A stretch of DNA of 64,000 nucleotides, taken from NCBI GenBank assembly GCA_022457155.1, contig JAJGOT010000218.1:429001-493000 (forward strand), in the 5' to 3' direction. The notes below the pieces were generated by a model, which saw only the letters and a list, made by a program, of their open reading frames with translations, had not been told where the DNA came from and made no database searches. This document shows, piece by piece, positions 30,101-39,100 of the stretch (its first letter is position 1; each line of letters starts with the position of its first letter). This stretch comes from Cladopsammia gracilis. Taxonomy: Eukaryota; Cnidaria; Anthozoa; Scleractinia; Dendrophylliidae. The translations under genes were made by a program, and so were the position numbers.

Positions 30101-33100
30101 ATTTTTGCCACTGGCTCTTACCAAACCGCGCGCCATCACAAGGAACATTCAATTGATTACGTTTCAGTGAAGTCCCACAGTTCCTTCACATGCATCTACG
30201 AAGATTACTCTTTTATCGAATACGGACACATTCAAAAACCGAACAACTGAGATTACAACGGTGGCTCTTGAAACTAAATATAGCCTTAACTATTTTTAAG
30301 TATTTAAGGTATTAGTGACTCGTAGCTTCCAGAATAACTTGCTTTTTCGCTAGCTGAGGTGGAACATTTAAACAAAGGAAATTAAATAATAACAAAAACT
30401 GAACAGAAAAGCCTTTAAGGCTTTCAAATCACATTATGGTAATTTTGTATTAAAAGCATCACGCTTCGCACCCACATCTCGAGTCGCTATAATGTCGACA
30501 ATACATTTTAGATTGTTATCTTTAGAACAAATTCCTACAACAATTGAGCTTAAGAGCAATTTGCAGTAGAAATTTTAAACCATTAAATCCAAGCACGGAA
30601 CGTAACGCTCCTCCCGGATTTGATAACCAAACGCCATAACATTTTTCCAAATATTTTCATGGTACATATAATCAACCCTTTCAAGGAAAACGTCGCATTC
30701 TGGGCCATCTTATGTGCTTCTAACTTTTGAGTCCATGAATGAAATCCTGAAGTGCCAACATTCGAATGAAAGCCATTGAGGACACTGAGCAGGGAGATGC
30801 TCCTGTAGTTCGGTTAATAATGCTGTACAAGATGACTCTAACTTTCAATCTTCAAATGAAATCTTAAAGTGTGAACGGCCATTTAAATAAGAGATCTTAA
30901 AAGGGTACATTTGCTGTGTACTCAATGTTAAACAGTCTTTAGAAAAATCGAATTTATAGTACATTTAGTATTTTTGTACTTGGACCATCTCACAAATAAA
31001 ATTGTTAAAGCGATATACCCTTGTTGATCGCTTTCTTAAACCTTGTTAACAGCTAGCTGTTTCCATGACAATTAGTTGTTATTGTTAATAGTAATTCGAA
31101 GAGATATTGATCGCCAAAGGAATTTGAAAAGGGCAATGTCAGGAGGATTCAGCTGAATTTGAACCTTGGCTAAGACATCCTAGAACATCAGTAAGAAAAT
31201 ATCAAGTAATTCTTCGATGGGGGAAAAAAAATCCATATCAACTGTTAGAATTTTTTCCAAAAAAAAAAACAGGGGGGGGATGAAAAATTCACCTTTTTTT
31301 CAATTTGTTACCTATTACCTGGCATTCAATGAACGATTGTAATAATTGTTGACAAAAACGGGCCATCGTTTCTAGGCTACAAATCGTTTTTGACTTTTCG
31401 AGGTGATCAGTAAATAAAGGAATATGGAAAATTGCTTTTTCAAAGAAATAACAGGGATGTAGTATGGTTCGATCAAACACTTTTAGAAGTAACTACATAA
31501 CTAACCAGGGTGATAGAAATAAAGGGAAAAAGCCGAGGGACGAGGGACGAGGGAAAATTCAAGCCTAGAATCGGCCGCATCCCTACTCTTGCTACATCAG
31601 TGTCACACAGGTTATCACAAAGTAAATGGTTAAATTTCAAAAAGCACTTCATAGCGCGGGTGAAAAGATTTCGTTAAAAGAAACTTACGCTCAGCTTTGA
31701 AGAGCGGCTGCCATTTTGTGCTCCCGGCAACAGATCTTCGGAGAAAAACCGGCGTGAAAGACGAAGACGGTGTACGCGGGAAAGACCTGCAGAAAATGAA
31801 CAATAATTAACAAATTGAAGACATAATGAGAGTAGACAAAGGAATCCCATGTTTGGTTCTTGATATATATGGATAGCAAGTTCGATAGAAAGGGAATTCT
31901 TAATGATATCCAAAAGTATAGTCACACTTTCAGAAATTATGCGCACACTTAAAAGTTAGAACCATCTTTTGGGTGTTTCTTGGTGTTGCGGAAGCCATTG
32001 TTGATTAGCTTTTGTGTTGTGGTGTGGGTGTTGTTTAGTGTCTTTTGAATCTTTTGTTTTACGTCATTTGGTGATCACACCATCCGCAACACCAAGAAAC
32101 TACCCATCTTTTAGGGGATTTCAAAAATCATATAGAAATTGCAAAGGAATGTAATTTTTACGAACAAAAGTTATCCGTGGGAACACTAATTAACATCATC
32201 TCTATTGCGGCTCACCACTGTAAACATCCACACAGATCTGTAGCTCGTATTCAATTGTTACTTACAATCTGCAGTTTTTTAGTGTTGTAGGTTTGTCCAG
32301 AGAAAGACTTCGTGGTTTTTCGTGTTACGATGCCGCTCTCGCCTCGCTTTATACTGACTTGCAGGCAGAACTTAACTTAATAGTTATCTTATTTTAATAT
32401 TATCACTTCAAAAGATAGTTAGCACGCATCAGCATACATTAAGTATTACTGTCTTATGGCTGAACGGTTCTTCATAATCGAGATAAAGACCTCATGGTTT
32501 TTTTAAGGTCATTTTCATCGCGCTCGCTTTATACTAATCAGCAGTGCTTTTAAATTTACACAGTTTACTCAAAGCTACCTCAGTCTACTGATAATAAGTA
32601 GCCGTTTGTTATGTAAAGGCAATATTTTACCAAAAAATGAGGGAGATCGCATGGGATAACATATCATTACTGAAATTGTACGCAAGTCTGACTCTGAGCT
32701 CAGGCAGAGTGCAAACTAATGTAAATCTGCACGATCATAAGAGGCGATACCTTAAGACAATAGCTACCCCTTAAATCAGACGAGGTCTGCTCTTGTAGTT
32801 CATGCTCGCTAAAATCTTGCTGTAAAATCAAATTGCTCGTTATGCATTCCCGCAGATATTTAACTATTCTAGTCAATCACCAGTGCAAATATCATTGCAG
32901 AGGAAACCTGCTGCTAACACTAAACTAAATCAACCAGGTAATGCAACTTATAAAGAAGAGAAAAAGTCATTTTGTCCTGAAAATGAGGCTAGCTTTTTGT
33001 GTCATGCTTCTTAGAAGCTCTAGATTCAAATTGCTTGTCAGTTGTTTATCTTATCTTTATATTTTACCACTTGATAGCTAGCGAGATGCATTGGTGCATG

Positions 33101-36100
33101 CATATATGTATTGCTAATTATTAAAACGACCCTAAATAGCAACCTGTATTATGCAACACAATCTTCTTCTTGCGATAAGAAAACATTTGAAGCGAATCGG
33201 CACAAGCGTGTCCGTCGGTTCACAGGAGACTTAGACAAACATCGAAGATCTAACCATGGCCAATGGTTGCAGCACACTAACATGTAAACAAAGTATATGC
33301 ATGCCTCACTTGCTAGTTATTGTATACTGTTGTTGGCAAATACTGGACTATGCAAAGGCGCTTAGCAAATGTTTACAGAAAAAGTTTGGGGATCCCAGAT
33401 TAGACACGAAAAGAAGGTATGTTGTAATTATTTCACACGTTTGTAGTTTCAGTCATTGACACGTTTTATATAGAGCTCTGAAAACATTAAAAGTATTTTG
33501 TGCCAGAGCTGTGAAAGGAAAAAAACACCCCTCTACATGAGTGCAGAACATCTTTCGTGAAACTTAATTTCCGTCCGGTATAAACTACGGGTTGACAAAT
33601 TCAGTTCCTTGTCTTTTCTGCACATGATTTGTTAGACCTTTTAATGTACATGTTTTCTCCTTTGATATCATTTTTACATGTTCGTTTCGTTACAGCATAA
33701 GAAAAACAGGTCCAATATCCTTCTAACAATATTGCCTTTCCGCGTCATGTTTTTAAGTGGCTTGGTCACGCTAGTGTTTGTGAAATTAGTCATATACACC
33801 AAATTGAAGAAACGTTGACTCATGAAAAGCATAAACCATGAACGATGAGACCGAATGGGATTCTGGGTAGGCAGCATTGGCAAGCTAGTAATATTCTATT
33901 TCTTGATAATCAAGATGTTTTCTTTGTTTGAGACAATTCGAGAACATGATTTATGCATCCTGTGTTAATATAATGTATATTCTGTCACAGACGAAGATTA
34001 AATTTTCCAACTTCCCAGTAAGCCTTTGGGTCGCATCGTTCATGGTTTATGCTTTTCACCCGACAACGTTTCTTCAATTTGGTGTATAGGTTAAGAGTAA
34101 GTCATAAACGAGCCACATGAGGCCGGAGCTTAACACGGTTTCTGTAGCACGAAGGAGGGAGGGGGAGGGGGGGTCACGAAGCCACAAGAAATATTGCTAC
34201 TCCCCCCTGAGTGGGATGCTTGCCCATCGGAGGGCTACCCCCAGCATTATGTCGCCGGTACCCATTTATACATCTGCATGGAGAGAGATAATGTGAGTTT
34301 CTTGTCTAATGAAACAACGCTGCGGCCGAGGCCAGACCTCCCCCGAACCACCGACCTTCACATCTGAAGTCTAAAGCGCTAACCACTACATCAACACGCC
34401 TTCTAACGTGGAAGATTTCTGAGTACTGACGTTTTTATACAAGTAAAAAACGTAACAAGAAAATCACGAGACAGTCAAACCAAGTTGTTCTTGTTGTTTT
34501 GTTTTGTTTGTTTTTTTTGCAAAATATCGAGAAACAATGATAACCAAATGTCATAAGTGCGAATAGTCATTCATTTGAATGTCACACTTCCGGGTTTTAA
34601 GTTAAAACCCGCATACTACACAAGCGCTCGAGAGTAGACACTTCAGCCCAGACGATGAGAGTAAAAGACAAATACGATCCATTTTAAACTTGTCAAAGTT
34701 TGACCATCCCTGCACCTTTTAGGCATCCTGATATTTCTTTAATTCCTATTTTTCTACACTTTAAGTCCTTTATTTTTCGGTTTAACTAAACTTGTTTTCC
34801 CTCATATATAAGGCTTTGCCAGCTGATCAAATGAGCCCATCATGCTAGGTCAGTGTTGAAGGCCAATTTTTAGGGTTTTGGTAAATCACGCCTAAGCGGG
34901 CTTAAAATGTATTGTAGGAACTCATACAAGCCATAGACTACAAAGAATGACGCCTAAACGTGGTCAAACAAACATGATTAATCAATTTATAACACGGATT
35001 TCTTAAACCCTGTCAAAAACTTCGTATAATTAATCCGCCCTTTGAGCCGACCACGAAAAACAGTTCATTTTTGTTTGAACAACCAACACTACGGTGTTTT
35101 AACACAGTACTGGTTGTTCACTGAAACAAAATGAACGAAACGAAACGAAATAGCGCTGTCGTGTTCAATAACTTTGGTCCAAAAAGGAAAACACAGTGAT
35201 CTGTAGAAGAAGCCTATTACCGGCCTAGATATAACAACTTCAATCATTTTCTCCGTGTAAACATGAAGCGAAATAACCCGACAATTTATGGTCGATCATT
35301 CAAATGTCTTTGTGTTGCTTCCGATAGCCCGCGAAAACGAGCTATGAAGCCACAAACGGAATGGGGAGGAGGATACTGAGCTAAGTAAATTTTCCTCAGT
35401 TCCTCATATTTTGCCTTCGTGGTTACGCTACCTCCAGGACGAATGCAAGGTTTTTTACTCATGCGCGTAGCGGCATGAGTTATAAAATGGCCTCGGTTTT
35501 TCTTCTTATTATTTTTCTTTTTTTTTTTGTGTGTCACGATTTTACATGCAAATTTATGCACGCATATTTTAAATTGTGCTCTTCCGGTTCATAGCTTTGC
35601 CATTTACACTTCCTGTTTAGTGACTTCCGGCTACTCTCACTTCCGGTAAAACAGCGTTACTGAAGTGTCACGACAGCATCTCCTACAACCCTACCTACAT
35701 TAGTAATGTTTACGTTAGGTATATATAAGACGTAGAACAATCAGTGGCTTCATTGTGGTACAGCCTTCATTTACAAAACATTCAATAGTAAAGAACGCAG
35801 TTTGCAGGAACGATGACTGAATGAAAGGAGTAACTCTTCTTCATATCGGACATCTTCTTATCATGTTTAAAATATATCATAAAATTTTCGTACGCATGCG
35901 CATGAGTGTAGGCTGCTTGCAGCCTCTTGTTTAATTAGAAAAGGAAAGCGTTCGGTTTTCCGCGGTCAAAATTCTTTGACCCGTAAAAACTGGAGTCGTC
36001 CAACACCAGCTGGCTACCGGAAAAGAAATATTTGACATCTTTAATTCTAAAGCGGCAAAGTTATTACAAAGATTTTTAATTAAAATAAGAGCACTGTAAT

Positions 36101-39100
36101 TCTAATAAAGCGTTTCTAGAAAAACACCTACTCAATTTCTTTTATCGCATTTAATTATTTCTCGAACTGCGCACGAAATTAAGTTTGAGATATTTTTACA
36201 ACAGCTATACCGGCTGCATGATTGTCGCTGCGGTGAAGCTTAGCAAATTAGATATTGTCTTCGAATATTAAAAAAACGCTTTTACAACTGCGATGAATAA
36301 AACGCGTTTTTGTTCTTTCATAATGTCCCTAGTCTTTTGGAAAGGAAGAAAACTAATTCATTGTCAATACATTCTGAACCCCCAGGAACACAAAATTTTA
36401 AAACTAAGAAAATCAATTAATTTTGCAAAATATCGAAAAACAAGCATTGTTTCAGGAACTGTTTGATATCTTTCATTTAAATAGGCAAACTTTTACCCAC
36501 ACTCGAAGAATTAAAAAAATAGCATAGATGAGAATTATTTTGTTGTGAAATAATATGTATGATTTGTTTAAGGTTACCTAAAAGATCGTTCAAAATCAAA
36601 CTACAGCTTCTATACAGATATAGTGTTAATGTTAGCTGATTACTCTGCAATATTTCAATTATAAAAATCATTCCCTTTGGAAGAATGAATCATTCGACGA
36701 TATTTAGAAAATTTTGAACAACTCGGCTACTTTTTAGAGGAATATAAATAACTACAGAATTTAATAAACAATAACACTCCTTAAGATATATATCACTTAA
36801 AAATGCGTAAGAGGTAATATTTAAAAAAATTATTTGCACTGTTTTACAATTACTGATAATTTCGCTACTTATAAACGAACACAAAAATTAAACCGACAAA
36901 CAGAATTCTTAATACACCACGAGTACCGCGGTCCTGAAATTTAATTTTTGTTGCATTAAAGATCCATTTATTAAGGCCTTTGTTACATTTTTCTGGTCGC
37001 ACGCGAATTAAAAATCGTACTGTTGTTTGAGAGTTATGTTAAATGATGTTGATAAATTTTCTGGTCGTAGGAGAAAGGGCATAATGCAAAGTCGAAATTA
37101 TTATAATTACTGCAATAAACAATACAAACAAATTACACAACAACTACAACACATATTTTAATCATAAAATCCATTCCCTTTGAAACAATGAATCCATTAA
37201 ATTCCTCCATTTTGCATAAAATATCGCAAACATTTAAACGATATTTTAACGATAATAAGAAAATGTTGAACAACTCGACCACACGAACAGAATAATCAAC
37301 GAAACATTAAGAAAACTATATGCATTGTTTGACCATTACTGATAATTAGCTAAGTTCTACGGGAAAACAAAAATTAAACCGACAAACAGAATTGTTAATA
37401 TACCGCGGTCCGTAATTTAATTTTTGTGGTATTCAAGATTCATTTTATCAACGCCTAGAAGTTATTAGATTTTTATAAGACGCACTAGGGAGTCAAAGAA
37501 TAAAACTCTTGAATTACCAGTGTTACTCCACTCGTGAGTCACTATAATGGTGGTATAAATTTCTGAGTGAAAGAGAAAAATTAAGGCATACTAAAATACG
37601 AAAGTCTAAATTACCGTAACTACATACTGGGAGAAAAAAAAAGTAAACATAATTAGTTATGTCTTCTCGCAGGAGACGACATTGAAAGCAATACTTGGTC
37701 ACGTGACTCGTATCCGATCACCATTCACATGAAGTCAGCGGCTGATGAAAAGTGACAACATCGTGTCTGATTTCTTTTGAAGAGAGAAATGATTGTTTTA
37801 AATAATCCCACTTTTAGCCTAAGAAACTACCGCGAAAGTCAGGTCTTAAGTCCAGTATTCATTCTTTTGTAAACGAACTTCCTTACATCAACAAACGTTT
37901 AAAACTTCGCAAAACAATTAGTCGAGACAGGGTGGGAAAGTCCACGGCAATTTACAATTTCAAAAGACAAGCCGAAAAAACTAAATTGGCAACTAATATT
38001 GCATAAAAAAGTCAACATACGTGTTAAAGTATCAAGAAGGAAACATTTATCCACAATATTACAAATATTTGTAAACTTTTTCAGCAAAATTAACAGCGAA
38101 CAGCCGCTTAGAGGAGTTCATGTTTAGTCCTTGATCTCGCCTCGGCTACATCAAAAGAGTTTTGGCTTGGTCGGTGTCTTTGATTGACACATTAACACGC
38201 TGGACAATGACTAGTACAAACACCGCAATGATGGAATAACTGACGGAAAATAAAACTAAAGCTAAATATAGGACCGCTGTTTGTAACAAGGGAACGTTTT
38301 GTTCAACGAAAATCACAAAGTTGGGCCAGTCGACCATTTTATCAAAATTATATCGACTTCTTGCATGACAAATCTTTAACTTCTTTACTTGACCTCTACG
38401 GCAGGTCTTAACAATAAAGGCTTAAAAATAGGAAATATAAAAGAGCGGTAATTTGTTTAAACAATAGAAATTGGTTGAGGGGGCGACAAAGCGTTCTAGC
38501 CCGTGGGCATAAATGATCATGTAGTGCCATATAGGATGTTTGAGGTTGATGGAGGTTTCCAGAAACGATTTGCAGATTCTCTGCGTCCAAATCTAACGAA
38601 CGTTCACATGCACCAAGATCCAAGATCTCCATGAATTGGCATATCATAATATTTACAAAAACACTGCCTCGTAAACAAAGGCCATTGTAATCCCTGTTGT
38701 AATGCTTTTCAAAATCGACTAATGTAAACAAAAGCTCGGTTGTCTTTGACTTGCTAAAGAACTTAGGGAGCCACAGAAATTTTCGCTGTAGTTTGAGTTT
38801 GTTTTTGTCATCAGTATTTCAAATAGGGGAACTTGTTCGCTAATTGTTTAAAAAAGCAAATATAAATCCAGTATAATATAAGGTTAATTAATTATTCGTC
38901 GGCTTAGAGCTAGAAAAACCCTTTTGGCAGGCCTGAGAGTATCTAAACGTCGGTAAATAATCATTTTACGATGGCAAAAATGTAACTTGTATTGTAAAAT
39001 TGTTCACCGCGGTTCGAATCACGACTGAAGGCCGAATCGCAACTTTGCTATTGTAAAACTACATTCATCGTCACTCTCATCGCTTAACATATAATTTGCG

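Noticed and set aside
32275..32355. Minus-strand exon-like segment with a strong gtaagt donor (IKRGESGIVTRK frame)
   Set aside because: It ends in phase 0 and would break the frame between exons 3 and 4 (phase 1). A decayed copy of the same segment lies at 32490-32560. It might be an alternative leader exon, but nothing shows this.
33674..33883. Second exon for the candidate gene at 33256, with a transmembrane-like frame ending KLKKR
   Set aside because: The hydrophobic frame is not in phase with the gtatgt donor, and its end overlaps the terminal inverted repeat of the MITE at 33793-34088.
39001..39060. B-box-like CGGTTCGAATCACGAC as a tRNA or SINE
   Set aside because: There is no A-box at tRNA distance and no recognisable SINE body.
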